Positions 11,701-23,399 of a DNA stretch of 64,000 nucleotides are shown piece after piece. A program made the position numbers and the translations under genes. Below the pieces are notes generated by a model. That model was not told where the DNA came from. It was given only the letters and a program-made list of their open reading frames with translations, and did not search any database. The stretch lies in contig NC_074721.1 in NCBI RefSeq assembly GCF_947242115.1, positions 5,646,001-5,710,000 of the forward strand, given 5' to 3'. The DNA is from Biomphalaria glabrata. Lineage: Eukaryota; Mollusca; Gastropoda; Planorbidae. The first letter of the stretch is position 1; each line of letters begins with the position of its first letter.

Positions 11701-14700
11701 AAATCTACTCTAACTCTACAGTGCGCCTATGAAGAGGCAAGACAACTCGAATATGCCCATAACCATGCCATGGCGTATAAAATCCACTCTGAAACTCCCT
11801 GTGGAGCTAGCGCCGACGAGGAGAGCCTTTCTCCAATGACAAAAGTAGAACACGAGGTGAGTGCGGCGACTAGTAAAAGATGTTTCTTTTGTGGAAACAG
11901 CCCACATCAACGCTTTAGATGTCCGGCCCGTGACGCTACATGCAACTTGTGCGGTAAGAGGGGCCATTTCCAGAAAGTCTGTAAATCGACCAGACAGACA
12001 CTCAAATCTAGAACCTCAGCCATAGTGAAAGCAGATGATGACACGTCTCGGACTACAACCGTTGGATCTTCCTGGGCATCGACACCAGCGTCCGGTCTTA
12101 CTAAATCTACTATTTCAATACTCGTCAATGGAGTACCATTGAAGGCTCTCGTAGATACGGGGAGCAGTGAAAGCTATATATCTTCTTCAATTGCTAAAAG
12201 GTACAAATGGAAATTAGAAACGTCCAGAAACAGAATCTACATGGCCTCTACACATCTTTCTCGCACTACTCACGGCCATATTTTCGCTAAAATAAAGTAC
12301 AAAGATGAACAATATGAAAGTGTTAAGCTCTCACTACTAGATGGACTAGTATCTGATGTAATCTTAGGGCTAGATTTCATCAGCCAGCACGAAAAACTGA
12401 TGATCCCATTTGAAGGAAAACGAAGCACTCTCCAGGTCTGTACGCTGAAAGCTGCACGAGTTGAAGCCCCTCGCCTCTTCGCTAATCTGGCTCCTAACTG
12501 CCATCCCATAGCCACTAAATCTAGAAAATATTCTATGCCTGACTCCAAATTCATTCAAACTGAAATCAAGAGACTTCTATCTGACAAAATTATTGAGCCT
12601 TCCACGTCCCCGTGGCGAGCCCAGATAATTGTAACAACGAATGAAAGGCACAAAAAGAGAATGGTTATCGACTATAGCCAAACCATCAATCGATTCACTT
12701 ACCTCGACGCGTATCCCGTGCCAAAAGTGGATGAACTGGTGCAGGAAATATCTAAATACTCAATGTACAGTACATTTGACCTCAAAAGCGCTTACCACCA
12801 GATACCTATCAGGGATGATGAAAAGCAGTACACGGCGTTCGAGGCTGGCGGAAAGCTTTATCAGTTTTGCCGCATTCCTTTTGGAGTGACAAACGGAGTC
12901 GCCGCATTTCAAAGGACGATCAACACAATAATTGAGGAGGCAGGCATACAGGACACGTTCGCTTACGTGGATAACGTTACCATCTGCGGACTTGACTCCA
13001 TTAGCCACGACCAGAATCTACAGAGATTTCTCAATGCCGCTAAAAAGTACGATATCACCTTCAACAATGATAAAAGTGCTATTGCGACTAATAAAGTATG
13101 CCTCCTAGGCTACGAAATCTCACAAGGGCAATTAAGACCAGACCCCGAAAGATTTCAAGCATTGAGAAACCTACCTCCACCACAAGACATGAAATCACAA
13201 AAGCGGGTGATTGGACTACTGTCCTATTATTCTCAATGGATCCCAAATTTCTCCAACAAGATCCATTTATTGGTGAACAACAAAGCCTTTCCTCCCCCTG
13301 AACAAGTACAACAAGCTTTTAAACAGCTAAAACACGAACTTGAAAACGCTGCTGTGTCGACGATAGACTACAATCGACCACTAACAGTCGAAACAGATGC
13401 CTCTGACATTGCGATTGCCGCCACTCTTAATCAAGACGGCCGTCCTGTCGCCTTCTTTTCAAGAACACTCACTAATAGTGAACGCAGACACTCAACAGTG
13501 GAAAAGGAAGCATACGCTATCGTAGAAGCCCTGAGAAAATGGCAACATTACCTTATCAGTAGACCCTTCACATTGGTTACAGATCAACGCTCAGTGTCTT
13601 TTATGTTTGACCAGCAGAACAAGGGCAAGATCAAAAACGAAAAGATTCAAAGATGGCGACTGGAGCTTAGTTGTTTCCAATATGACGTCGTATATCGACC
13701 CGGGAAACAAAACGCTGCGGCGGATACCTTTTCAAGGAACCACTTTGCGTCAGCAATGACTGGAGAAGACCTCAAACTGTTACACAACAATCTCTGTCAC
13801 CCAGGGGTCACGAGACTCCTCCATTTCGTTCGGACCAAGAACTTACCTTTTTCCTGCGAGGACGTCCGCAAAGTGGTAAACCAATGTAAAACTTGCGCTG
13901 AACTGAAGCCTAGATTCTTCAGTTTTCAGGCACCCTCATCAAAGCTACCCAACCATTTCAGAGAGTAAGCATTGATTTTAAGGGGCCACTCCCATCTGCT
14001 ACTCACAATAAATACTTATTAACAATGGTGGATGAGTACTCACGCTTCCCATTTGCCTACCCATGTCCCGATATGTCCTCATCCACTGTCATAAAGTGTT
14101 TAAATCAGCTGTTTTCCTTTGTTGGGATGCCAGAGTACGTCCATTCTGACAGAGGTACGTCCTTTATGTCGAGGGAGGTGCAATTCTTCCTGCACGAGAG
14201 GGGAATAGCTACAAGTAGAACAACCGCCTTTAATCCTTCAGGCAACGGACAAATTGAACGACTAAACAAAACTCTATGGAACGCTGTTACTTTAGCACTG
14301 AAAGACCTCGATCTCCCGATCTCGAGATGGGAGCTTGTCTTGAACCAGGCCCTATACTCGATTAGATCATTACTATCTACGGCAACAAACGAAACTCCAC
14401 ATGAGTTTTCCGGTTCAACCGGAAATCCTCCTTCGGGATATCTATCCCCACTTGGCTATCTAGCCCAGGTAGAGTGTTGCTGAGAAGAGAGAACCGATCT
14501 TCAAAGTATGATCCTCTCACGGAGGAAGTCGAATTGCTGATGTGCAACCCCCAATATGCTGTCGTACGGTTGCCCAGCGGTAAAGAGGAGACGGTCTCTC
14601 TAAGACGCTTGGCTCCCACCCCCTCCCCATCCACAACAACAAGTGAACCTTCGTTCTTCCCTCAGGGTGAGGATAATGAATATCCTCCAGAAACTCAAAA

Positions 14701-16384
14701 CACGGAAGTACCAGTCAACACCCCTACGGTGATACAAGAAAGGAAAGAACCCCTGGTAGGCTCTGAGGACCTCCGAGCGCTTCCTCTTGAAAATACCCCA
14801 CTTGACGCTCAGGAACTCACTAGTGACTCCCAAACTGTAGAACAGGATAGTCAACCCCGTTACAACTTGAGAGAGAGAAGAACCAGACCGAACTATAGAG
14901 TCTAGAGTTGTTCCTTTATTGCACTACATATGTTCTACATAAACTGGCATTGTTTATCTCTTGCTACTGATACTAGAGTTTACTTTTCACTTACTTACGT
15001 ACATGTCTACTTACTACACTATTTGTTAATATTTAAAACAGAAACTAGTAATTGTTTATAAGTCATACAACAGATACTGGTTTTTAGGTTTCTTTGCATC
15101 ACCATTCACTATTGTTTACAAGAGAAATTAATATTTCGACACTATTTATTGATCTATTGTATTACAGGCACTGGCATTCTCTTTTATTTATGCTATTGGC
15201 CTACTATATTACTATACTTGCTATTTTAATTCTAGGCGGGGTGAATGTGGTGAAATAGTTGCTATTTGTTTATGTTTGTGTAACGTCGTGAGAATGTGTT
15301 CACAACATTGATTTAGTGTGCTACAGTCCAAGTCTCTTTCGTCAGTTCATGTGTCGTTCTAGTTTAATAAAGCCTTGTTTTAGGTTACTCTTCAGTGTTC
15401 CTTTATTTCTTATTACAAGAACACAAAGAAAAGGGCACTCAATGAAAAGCTGGATGGACAACGTGAAAGAATAGACCAGCCTCTCTGTTGATATCCTGCT
15501 AAGAATAGGTGCTGGTCAGCAAAAGTGGAGGGATTTGGTAAAGCAAACTGTCACAGCACCCCTACGACTCTAAGTCTAGAGACAGATAGTATGACAGATA
15601 TTATGCATTAATTAATTTTTTTTTATAATTTAATGTAAACATATAGGCCTACATTTTTTGTTAGATGGCATAACATATTTTAGAAAAAGAATGTGGCTTT
15701 TCATTTGTATTTGTGTGCTTTTGTTTATTTTCTCTATTTATAACAGAGAATGAGCTGGCCTGTCATTGATAGAGATACTAGTCAAGGCAAAAGACAATAA
15801 TGGATGGAAAAAAGACGGTGAACTAGTGGTGCCCCAACGGTCCGACTAAGGGAGTGGTGAAGATGAAGTTTAGCACTTTTGGTTATAGGATATCATGCTC
15901 TAAATTTGATTGATCCATTACCAATTAAAGTAAACAATAAAAGCTTTGCAAAAAGGAGGTAATGTCGCTTTTTGACAATCGTAATTATAAATATGCATTG
16001 CGATTTTCTTACAGGCATGGTTCACAAAGTAAAAATGGTTCTGACTGAGTAGAAATCTTAGAATTTTAACAATCTTGGCGTACAAAAATAAAATGTCTTC
16101 TCTATCGTTAAAAAGGAATGGACCATTAGTAAAGATAATAATATGTATTCTTTAAAATTTATTCACCGTAAACCATTTTTATTTTGTTGTAATGTAAAAA
16201 TAAAATCTTACATGTTATAATCTGCTTCAGACAAATTATAGATAAGTGAAAAATTTAAAGATTTGACGTCCACAGTTATAGTTAGGTACTGATCACTATG
16301 AACTGAGTGCACCATACTTGCTATTTGCATCCACAATATAATGAAATTCCTGTTAGTAGTTGTAATTTTCTTAAATTTAATCAT
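8733..16384 (-). CDS. Gene A: single-pass membrane receptor-like protein, tyrosine-motif tail
   Basis: Two coding exons, 16384-16212 and 9954-8733, join to 464 residues. Exon 1 ends ..AT|GTAAGA; exon 2 follows a pyrimidine-rich acceptor TTTTTTTTACATTCTAG, and both splice in phase 2. Seen: signal peptide (residues 1-27, core FIILWMQIASMV); ectodomain with Cys spaced C-x8-C-x21-C-x3-C and several N-glycosylation sites; Thr/Ser-rich stalk; membrane helix about 209-232 (starts NLPLIIGCSVAG) then KKKQ; a tail of about 230 residues with YSET 308, YVDF 363, YSRL 376 (ITIM-like SLYSRL), YVLM 409 (PI3-kinase type), YENV 427 and YAQV 440. Inferred: a plasma-membrane receptor recruiting SH2 proteins. 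Ligand unknown; no named domain recognised. The 6.26-kb intron holds a Gypsy element in opposite orientation. An acceptor-like TTTATTTCTTTTAG just before the start suggests an upstream 5' UTR exon. Confidence 0.8.
10497..10630. repeat. Dispersed GC-richer repeat (first copy)
   Basis: Contains GCCGTTTTGGCGCAGCCG, TTTTTCGCGAGG and CTGTCGATG. A diverged relative lies at 26,930-27,045 (TTTTCGCCGTGG, GCCGTTTTGGCG, TGTCGATGATATAGAAAACA). Family unknown. Confidence 0.5.
10905..10972 (+). mobile_element. RTE-like LINE fragment, left part, split by the Gypsy insertion
   Basis: Reads RLSHIVKSTVKRT, then continues after the Gypsy element at 15,423 with QRKGHSMKSWMDNVKE. The reading frame is continuous across the insertion once one copy of the 5-bp target duplication is set aside. 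Confidence 0.7.
10973..11144 (+). repeat. 5' LTR of the Gypsy element
   Basis: 172 bp, TG..CA ends, with TTTAATAAAGCC as polyadenylation signal. No difference seen from the 3' LTR. Confidence 0.95.
11254..14905 (+). pseudogene. Gag-Pol coding region of the Gypsy element (broken)
   Basis: Fossil coding region. Approximate parts: gag from 11.25 kb; two adjacent zinc knuckles (CFFCGNSPHQRFRC, CNLCGKRGHFQKVC) near 11.88-11.98 kb; aspartic protease with LVDTGSSESYIS near 12.15 kb; reverse transcriptase with STFDLKSAYHQIPI near 12.77 kb; RNase H with TVETDASD near 13.39 kb; integrase HHCC finger near 13.8 kb; integrase core with VHSDRGTSF near 14.14 kb; C-terminal region with NLRERRTRPNYRV to 14.9 kb. 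About two interruptions. Confidence 0.92.
15246..15417 (+). repeat. 3' LTR of the Gypsy element
   Basis: 172 bp, matches the 5' LTR throughout and is followed by the second AGAAC. Confidence 0.95.
15423..15590 (+). mobile_element. RTE-like LINE C-terminal fragment, right part
   Basis: Encodes GHSMKSWMDNVKE, then LSVDILLRIGAGQQKWRDLV and KQTVTAPLRL with a stop, a typical end of RTE-type ORF2. One internal TAG replaces the expected Trp codon after NVKE, so the fragment is dead. It continues the piece that ends at 10,972. Confidence 0.75.
15785..15880 (+). mobile_element. LINE ORF2 tail fragment
   Basis: Reads KDNGWKKDGELVVPQRSD followed by a stop, a decayed version of the DREEWRKKVDRSCVVPQRS ending seen at 39.6 kb. 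Confidence 0.55.
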
Positions 16385-16387
16385 GAT
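16212..16387 (-). other. Gene A first coding exon (signal-peptide exon)
   Basis: ATG at 16384 opens 57 codons plus two bases, ending in a strong donor GTAAGA at 16211. The leftover AT plus the first base A of the exon at 9954 makes Ile, so the frame runs through the join. The mature N-terminus contains HSDQ, matched by CHDQ at the same place in gene B. The exon was found by reading; it is too short to stand out as an open frame alone. Confidence 0.75.
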
Positions 16388-16627
16388 CTAAAAGAAATAA
16401 AATAAATACGATATTATTTAATTTTTACACAACAAAGCAAAAGGATGTCGTGAGATGTTCACAGATTAGTACCATTGAAAAAAAATATAATTGTTATACA
16501 TAGTAAACATTTTTTAAAGCGACAAAAAAAATGCAACTGCATCAACGTATCAACCCTTTCGTTGATAACTTTTAAGAAATTGAAAGAAAAAATTAATTCT
16601 ATGATAATATATATATATATATATATA

Positions 16628-17160
16628 TGTTAGGTGCGCATGCTAGTGTAAATGTGGAATGGTGCGAATGCGTGTTGAAAGGAGGGGAAACCAAAATGGT
16701 GGAATAGAAACTAAATAGTGTTTATAGTGTTCATGAAGATTAAATTAATTATAAACTATGACGTTGACGTTTTGTGTTGATATATTGTTAAAAGAGTCTC
16801 TTCATATAACAAAACGTTACAAGTGGCGCCCAACGTAAAGGTAAAACCCACGTATTCCTATATACTCTATACACAGTTGATCTCCTGTCAACAGACAGTA
16901 GAAGATATTAAAGTCTAGATCCAGACACAGAATAATATACGAGTCGACTATTAGTAAGAGACAATGGCGGACAAGGCTGAGGTAGCAGCGTTGAAAGAAG
17001 AAGGGAGGTAATTGGAGCTTGAAGGGGCGGAACTAAGAAAATACGTAAAAATTTGGAAAACAAGGGCATCCGGCTACAAATACAATTAACAAAGAAGTCG
17101 ATGCTATGATTGATGTAAAAAAGAAAAACAATCGAAGGATATATTGCAAGGACTGTTTTT
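16628..17160 (+). mobile_element. Fossil LTR-element 5' end (LTR plus start of gag)
   Basis: A 194-bp LTR (16628-16821, TGTTAGGTGCGCATGC to AAAACGTTACA) is followed at 16,824 by TGGCGCCCAACG, the classic primer-binding site complementary to tRNA-Lys. About 140 bp later ATGGCGGACAAGGCTGAGG looks like a gag start. No pol or 3' LTR follows, so it is a truncated fossil. It lies 244 bp upstream of the gene A start codon, in the opposite orientation. Confidence 0.75.
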
Positions 17161-18520
17161 GTAAAAGCAGAACATTTGACATTTTGTGACCATATTATCT
17201 ACCTTTTTTTTATTGAATAAGGGATTTCCATGGCATAATGGAAATGGGGAGTAGATAAGACCCAGAAATGAAAGCACATCTGCAATTCCTAATAGGTAAT
17301 AAACGTTCTAGCTAACGTCCACCTCGTGCATGAGCAATAACGGCTGTAAGCGACTCTGTATTTTGTTTGACAACACATCTGACATAGAACACCTAACATA
17401 CCACACACTGATTAGATCAGAAGTTATACGATTTTATGGGAGACAAAAAAAAAAGCTGAAGAGATCAAGTTAATATCTTAAAATGTCTAGAAAAGTTTGA
17501 GCTTTAATATATGGAGCTCAAAAATATGAAAATGCAGCTTCAATGTCTGGAACCATCAGTACAGGAAATTTATTAAGAACCAACAGAATAGCTATTTAAT
17601 AGATGCATTCACTCAAACTATGTGGTCAAAATTTTTTTTCAGAAAATAGCTTTTTGACTAGCATTTTTGATACGATTGAAATACTTATTTTCGTTCTGCA
17701 ATTATTGCATCTAAAGACGCAGCTTAAGATCTTTTATTTTACCTATCTTTATTTTTTTTTTTGTGGTGGGAAGGGGTCGGGGGGGGGGGGTAAATGTACT
17801 GGAATGCCAAAGATACACAAGAGTTGAGGCATATCTTTAAACTATTGACAGTGTGGTGACTAATTAAACCTTTTCTTTAACAAAAGCATTACACGTTAGC
17901 GCAGTGTTTTATAAAATAAAGGCTCTCCAAAAAAAAAAAGCACTGTGATTAAGAAGAAATAAAAATTAAAAACAAGAAGAAAATGGCAGGCGAGCGACCA
18001 CAAGATGCCGACTCATTATTTAAGAAGAGAAAAAAAAGGTTCATTTGTATGTACATTGATCGTTTTTAACTCTGATATCCTTAAAGACATTACCTTTGAA
18101 AATTAAAATGATGAGTTTTCAAGTTTGAAATCCAGATAAAAAAAAAACCCAGTGTAATTGACTTATGGTTAAATTGTTACAAATTGAACAATACATTAAT
18201 GGCAATGTCTTCAATTCCCAAGAGATAGGATGTTTGCAGAGTTTCACATGACTACACAAACCAATTGAACTGTAGATAAATTGTAATAAAAAAACTAAAT
18301 TTTAAAATTTAACAGACACTCATTTTATAGTTAATAATCAAGTGACGTAGGGAATTTTAACACTATATTTCTTACATTGCAACAAACAAACAAAAGATTT
18401 TTTAAGGGGGGGGGGGTGACACACTGAGCTGACTGCACGAGTGACACCCACCCTAGTGACGCCACTTCTGCATTCCTCATTAATATTCGGACTCGAAGAC
18501 AAGCGTTATTATTATATAAT
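17160..18520. other. AT-rich stretch, no gene seen
   Basis: Holds short homopolymers and a G run near 17,778-17,790. No exon with splice signals or known repeat family recognised. Confidence 0.4.
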
Positions 18521-18524
18521 AAAT

Positions 18525-19080
18525 GAAAAACTGTCATGAAATCCCCATATTGATGAAACTATTTAAAATTTAAATAAAGCAAATCAAATAAGAATATAAA
18601 ACTAAAATTGTATTTAACCTTGATTGGGACCCCTTAAGTCAAGAAATCATTAGGAAAATGGAACAGACACAAAATAGAACAGTGTAATTCATAACAAACG
18701 AATATTCACATTTGACTAGTACAATCACTACATTTAAAAAGCCTTCAGGATAAAAGGCTTAAATGTAAAGTAGCAATTATACATAAAACACTGAACTATA
18801 ATCTTCAAATGCAAAAACAAATTTCAATAAAATACTCAGAAAGACACAAAGATAAAGGCACATTCCTCGTCCCATATGCTAGGACAAATTTGTACAAATA
18901 CTCCTTCTTCCCTAGTGCTATTAGAGGATGGAATGGGTTGCCTGAGCTAGCCAGGAAAACCAGTGACTTGGCAAAGTTTAGGTCATTGGTTAGTATCCAT
19001 GACTAGATGCATGACGCGTAGGACGTAATCATCTTCTTTTTTTTTTTTTTTTTTGAAATAACATCTGTATCTTATATGAT
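18525..19080 (+). mobile_element. LINE fragment, same family as 21.0-22.7 kb
   Basis: Matches the end of the 21-22.7 kb reverse transcriptase element with internal deletions, including YSERHKDKGTFLVPYARTNL and SFFPSAIRGWNGLPELARK. It ends with the shared GCATGACGCGTAGGACGTAA 3' UTR. 5'-truncated and dead. Confidence 0.85.
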
Positions 19081-19261
19081 GAGATAAGAAGATAAGCTAT
19101 GTAGGCCTATATATTTTTACGTAAATCTAATATAGATTAAATCTACATTCATGATCTAGAAGTAGATCTAGAGTCGATCTTTAGAGTTCTAAATCAGAAC
19201 TTTAGGTCTTGTGTTAGATCTAGATGTCCATATAATAAAAAACCTCTTAATAACCGCATAA

Positions 19262-19345
19262 GAATGTCATCCGCGCTGGCCGATTCAGAAAATGCGGCAG
19301 TTCTACTTCAATGCAATCTAGCGGGTTCGAAACCCGATATCAAAT
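19262..19345 (+). repeat. tRNA-like sequence (SINE head or tRNA pseudogene)
   Basis: TCCGCGCTGGCCGATTCAG is followed 45 bp later by a good box B, GGGTTCGAAACCC. The acceptor stem does not pair convincingly, so I do not call a functional tRNA. Confidence 0.4.
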
Positions 19346-20092
19346 ATTTTTAAAATCATTTAATAAGATTTGAATTTTATTCGTGGAGGTTTTGTCTTTT
19401 TTAAAAAATATTTTTTGAAATGTTTTTCTTGTTTCAATGATATGATTACATTTAATGTACAACATATTTTTCGAAATATTTATTACATAAATTAATTTTT
19501 TAAATATTATAAATAAAGTAATACTTGCAATATATATATAACTTACGAGCTCTGGACAAAAAATATCTTAAATGACAGTCAAAAATTCATTCCACAGCAG
19601 GCGCGAGTATAATATATTACTACAAAACAAAGTAACGTTAAACCAGGAAGTAAAAAATAAAGTTTTAGGTCTTTTCTAACTTGCTGAACGGGTTTTTAAA
19701 TCTTTGCACATTACATGAGAATTCTCGAATTCAGAATGCTGTACCAGATAATAGCTCCGGCTCCGGCTTTGCCTAAATATTCGGCAATTTTTTACCTATC
19801 CGGCGATAGTCGGCTTCGGCTGAATATCACTGAAGAATAGTTAGCCGGATACTAAAAAGTACACAATGTATAAAAAGTTTACATTTAAAATAAAAAAAAA
19901 ATTTGCTTTTAAATATATTAATATGCACCTAATATCATTTATTACAGACGTGTTAATATAAATGGAAATGAAACTTATCATTATATTTAAGTCGGTAATA
20001 AAGAAGATATTTCATGCATGCGTTATTGCACAAAATAAAACAACAAAGATGTGCATATGTGTGTGTATGTATTTTGGCCTTTTATACGAGAT

Positions 20093-20400
20093 AAGAGAAA
20101 AGATAAGATAAGAATTTTTATTGATCCAATCAAATGGAAATTTAGTTTGACTACAATTGACAACCTCAGCGTAACTACTGTACAATAACAATATAGATCC
20201 AAATACGAACAACATTCACATACGAAAATACATACACACTCACAACCAGCGATTTATGAATTAGACTTCTATGAACTTCTCGATGACGACAGATGATCTT
20301 GTAACACTCTGACCGAAAGTGGGATGAAGGAGTTTTTAAATCTTTCTGTTATAGTCCTAATGGAAAGGAGACGACCACTTCGTTCAGATCTTATCTAACT
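20093..20400 (-). mobile_element. LINE 3'-end repeat with (ATCTT)n tail
   Basis: Same family as 7.0-7.6 kb: tail, AATAAA, GGATCAATAAAA, then the CAGTTTGACTACAATTGAC block. About 300 bp, 5'-truncated. Confidence 0.65.
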
Positions 20401-20999
20401 GTCGTTTAAATAAAAACCTTAAGAAAAAAAGCTACTTTTATTTTTTAATTATATTGACTTATTTGATAACGTAAAACCTTAGAGTAAAGCTTAAAATCTA
20501 ATAAAAAGAAATTGATGTAGATGATTAAATAGTAATATGACAACATAGAAAAAAAGCTAGATTGTTAAAAAAACACTTGACTCCTGTAACTAGTGTACGG
20601 TTATAATAGATCTACATGCTTGATTAACAATGCTAACCTTTCATATTCTTGCCTGACCACTCAACACTATTGAGTATGCCGAATGAAATAAAAGCATAAT
20701 GGTCATCATCATTATCAACTATGCACACTATCTACAAGATCTACTGATGAATGTTGTTCTTAAGTCTAATGCTAATTTGTTGCCAAAACATTTAGTACAT
20801 CATTAGGATTGTCTTCGAGTCCTAAGATTAATGAGGAATGCATTATTTCCCAAGGATACGCTGGTTCCGCTACATCCAACATATTTTGCCAGCTAATACA
20901 TAACCATCATCCGCGGCGGTTGATTTAGATTTTCTTTTCCACGTCTATTTCTGTACTCGGTAGTGGATTTTATTTTGGTATCCAACAGCCTTTGTAAGT

Positions 21000-22745
21000 G
21001 ATCTCCAGCTGTCTCAATCCAAAGCGTAGCGCCATTAAAAGATGAACATAACATAATACATAATGATAATGAAACTAAAGCAAACATTCTAAACAAATAC
21101 TTTGCATTAGCATTCTCAGCCCCAGGAGACAAAGACATATTACTGAATTTGAACCAAGTAGACAACATAGAAGATATAGTAGTACAAGAAAATGGAATTC
21201 AAAAACTATTAGCCAACACCAAACCAAATAAAGCTTCTGGACCTGATGGTATTCCAGCTAGATTACTCAAAGAACTAAGTAATGAGCTAGCCCCAGTGTT
21301 CAAAATACTCTTTCAGGCATCACTTAACCAGGGCAGAGTACCAAAGGACTGGAAAGAAGCTAATGTCACCCCCCTATTTAAAAAAGGAGAAAAATCTGAC
21401 CCAGGAAACTACAGACCAGTATCACTTACCAGCATCACATGTAAAATCCTAGAACACATAATATGTAGCAACATCATAAACCACTTAGACAAACATAATG
21501 TCCTCACACCATACCAACATGGCTTTAGGAAATATAGATCATGTGAAACACAACTAATAGGACTAATTGATGATTTTTCAAAAGGTTTAGATAATAGTGA
21601 ACAAATAGATGCTATCTTACTAGATTTTTCTAAGGCTTTTGACAAAGTTCACCACCATAGTTTGCTTAAAAAATTAAAATATTTCGGCATTAATGGTCCA
21701 CTGCATCAGTGAATTAAAGACTTTCTGATAGGGAGAGAACAAACTGTAATAATAAATGGCTCTAAATCAACACCGATAACAGTAAACTCAGGTGTACCTC
21801 AAGGAACAGTCTTGGGTCCACTACTATTTTTAATTTACATAAATGATTTACCAAATTGCATTACTTCAGGAACAAAAGTCAGATTATTTGCAGACGATTG
21901 CATAATATATAGAACAATAAAAACAACACAAGACACAGATATTTTACAAAGAGAATTAGATGAATTACAGAAATGGGAATCAAATTGGAGCATGTTTTTC
22001 CACCCAGAATAATGTCAGTTGTTAAGAGTAACAAAAAAACTAAAACAAATTAATTCCACTTATCTTATTCATGGCAAACCAGTAACACAGACTAAAAACG
22101 CAAAATACCTAGGTGTTATAATAAATAAAAAACTGTCATGGAATCCACATATTGATGAAACTACAAAAAAATCAAACAAAGCATTAGGATTTATTAAAAG
22201 AAATTTCTATAAATCAAATAAGAACATAAAACTAAAATGTTATTTAACCTTGGTTAGGCCAATAATAGAATATGCATCCTCTGTTTGGGACCCCTCAACT
22301 CAAGAAAACATTAAGAAACTAGAACAGACACAAAATAGAGCAGTGCGATTCATAACAAACGAATATTCACATTTGACTAGAGTAACACCTTTAGTAAAAT
22401 CACTAAATTTAGAAAGCCTTCAGGACAGAAGGCTCAAAAATAAAGTAGCAATGATACATAAAACACTGAACCATAATCTTCAAATACAAAAACAAAATTT
22501 AATAAAATACTCTGAAAGACACAAAGATAAAGGCACATTCCTCGTCCCATATGCTAGGACAAATTTGTACAAATACTCCTTCTTCCCTAGTGCTATTAGA
22601 GCATGGAATGGGTTGCCTGAGCTAGCCAGGAAAACCAGTGACTTGGCAGAATTTAAGTCATTGGTTAATATGCATGACTAAATGCATGACGCGTAGGACG
22701 TAATCATCTTCTTTTTTGAAGTAACGTCTGTATTATATAAGAAGA
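21000..22745 (+). mobile_element. LINE (CR1/L2/Jockey group), reverse transcriptase nearly intact
   Basis: One reading frame from about 21,000 to 22,681. Reverse transcriptase motifs in order: NKASGPDGIPARLL, PLFKKGEKSDPGNYRPVSLT, HGFRKYRSCETQL, AILLDFSKAFDKVHH, NSGVPQGTVLGPLLFLIYIN, VRLFADDCIIYR (active site FADD) and NAKYLGVIINKKLSW. The C-terminus RAWNGLPELARKTSDLAEF ends in a normal stop. Two in-frame stops break it, TGA at 21,710 (Trp position) and TAA at 22,010 (Lys position). No RNase H is seen, against the I clade. The endonuclease part is missing, so the copy is 5'-truncated. A 3' UTR with GAAGTAACGTCTGTATTATA follows. Relatives lie at 18.5, 40.9 and 60.7 kb. Confidence 0.93.
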
Positions 22746-23399
22746 TAAAGCCGCCTGCAGTCAAGTACTCTCTTCTATGTAAGTTAAAAGTAAGTAGGCA
22801 CCTTATATTAGATAGATAGATAGAAAATATTAAGACTACCACCTCTGTTTAAATACATGCTTTGAACAATGTTGTGGCTATAGGTGAAAATTCTCTGATG
22901 CGTGAAATAAAGTAGGCATAAACCTGACGGGGGAGAGAAAAAAACCGGAGGGGTTGGTTTTTAAAAGCTATTTAGAGATCGTGATATTCAACTTTGTTGA
23001 TCGTGGAAAATATTTTTTTTCCACTTTTCGTTCGCATTAAAGTTCAAAACAGCAATAATAAAGAATCAGCTATATAAACGTTTGAAATAATACTAGGCCT
23101 ACGGTGTCGTGGTTCTTGAATTGGACGATTTAGAAGTAGTAGAAAGCCAAACTTAACACATGTATGTAAAACTGATTGTACTACATGAATAATATGTTTA
23201 AGAAGAAAATAAGTAAAATAGAAAAATAAGCACGACGACGACAGATTAGTAAAATATTAGAACTGCTTTTAAAATACTTTAAAAAAAAAACAAAGCTTAT
23301 ACCAAAAGTGTATACATAATTTTGACTCATTGATGTAATTAATTTTTAATAATTTTAGGAAACATTGGCTTTTGCATAAACCCAAAATTTTGCGTGTGG

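Larger units (their letters stand above)
10973..15417 (+). mobile_element. Fossil Ty3/Gypsy LTR retrotransposon, nearly whole
   Basis: 4,445 bp with 172-bp LTRs that look identical base for base (10973-11144 and 15246-15417; TGTGGTGAAATAG to TTCTTATTACA). A 5-bp target duplication AGAAC flanks it (10968-10972 and 15418-15422). A purine tract, GGCGGGGTGAA, precedes the 3' LTR. Parts in order: gag, CCHC zinc knuckles, protease, reverse transcriptase, RNase H, integrase zinc finger and core, C-terminal region. Identical LTRs imply a recent insertion. The polyprotein frame is interrupted about twice, so the copy is broken. It lies antisense inside the intron of gene A and within a LINE fragment. 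Confidence 0.95.

Noticed and set aside
19262-19345. tRNA gene candidate with a good box B
   Set aside because: Acceptor and anticodon stems do not pair well enough; kept only as tRNA-like repeat.
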